Positions 22,729 through 22,823 of a DNA stretch of 22,823 bases are shown in pieces. The stretch lies in assembly GCA_024710825.1 (NCBI GenBank), contig JANJUA010000365.1, positions 1 through 22,823 on the forward strand. Reading direction: 5' to 3'. The stretch's first letter is position 1. Every line of letters starts with the position of its first letter. Under the pieces are notes generated by a model that did not search any database, was not told the origin of the DNA, and saw nothing but the letters and a program-made list of their open reading frames with translations. Origin of the DNA: Solirubrobacteraceae bacterium (GTDB lineage Bacteria > Actinomycetota > Thermoleophilia > Solirubrobacterales > Solirubrobacteraceae). A program made the position numbers and the translations under genes.

Positions 22729-22823
22729 ATGGCTGAGGGGAAACGCGTAACGAAGGCCACACAGCGGTCCGCCGAGAGGGCCGCCGGCAACGTGTCCGGG
22801 GGGTTCACGGAAGAGGAACGAGA
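22729..22823 (+). CDS. N-terminus of a probable DUF1801-type protein, cut by the window edge
   Basis: ATG 22729 with GGAGG 9 nt upstream opens MAEGKRVTKATQRSAERAAG and continues to SGGFTEEER at the window end. The Lys/Ala-rich start followed by GFTxEER resembles the beginning of YdhG/DUF1801 proteins, which usually continue AAMKERAxELK. Only 31 residues are visible, so the assignment is tentative. Confidence 0.5.
   Translation, partial: MAEGKRVTKATQRSAERAAGNVSGGFTEEER

Noticed and set aside
1..22823. CRISPR array, prophage structural genes, rRNA or complete tRNA genes
   Set aside because: I saw no regularly spaced direct repeats, no capsid/tail/terminase-like proteins and no full tRNA cloverleaf; the integrase and tRNA fragment alone do not show a prophage in this window.

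Overview
The window is very GC-rich, with compact genes, frequent GTG starts and 4-bp start/stop overlaps. The integrase subtype, a PucR-family regulator, a sugar-type ABC importer and a DUF1801-like N-terminus together suggest a soil actinomycete, most likely of the Thermoleophilia/Solirubrobacterales type. That placement is an inference from protein style; no marker gene is present.

The left part (1-3700) is a graveyard of mobile and accessory genes. It holds a frameshifted tyrosine recombinase, the 3' half of a tRNA-Ala(CGC) gene that looks like an attachment-site remnant, and an IS481-type element with clear terminal repeats but a wrecked transposase. A tRNA-type terminator hairpin, a ParB-like gene with several frameshifts, a GIY-YIG-like fragment and the last ~50 codons of a PucR-type regulator follow. 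The right part (20015-22643) is similar: a GNAT acetyltransferase remnant, an ABC ATPase remnant and a luciferase-like oxidoreductase remnant, interspersed with an intact ferritin-like gene, a small conserved-motif protein and the start of a DUF1801-like gene.

Between them (3851-19766) lies an intact, tightly organised catabolic island. A PucR-family regulator on + faces a long run of - strand genes. Read from right to left these are: an imidazolonepropionase-like amidohydrolase; M20 hydrolase copy B; a lipoprotein binding protein, double ATPase and permease of a ribose-type ABC importer; a carbon-nitrogen hydrolase; then M20 copy A, a three-to-four-subunit FAD/[2Fe-2S] amine dehydrogenase of the HcnABC/opine-oxidase/hydroxyproline-dehydrogenase type, and a metal-ligand-less M24 (ectoine-hydrolase/creatinase-like) hydrolase. 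An aspartase-type lyase gene diverges from the imidazolonepropionase-like gene.

The genes read as: import of a small nitrogenous compound, opening or trimming of amide or amidine bonds by up to five hydrolases, oxidation of a secondary amine or amino acid by the flavoprotein complex, and release of ammonia and fumarate by the aspartase. I do not recognise this combination as a described pathway. One testable reading is degradation of an imidazole-acetate-like or N-acylated/N-alkylated amino-acid compound through aspartate. Both M20 genes are preceded by the same ~40-bp element at nearly identical distance from the start codon, and part of it (TTCACAGTGCG) also occurs just upstream of the PucR gene, which suggests a shared regulon.
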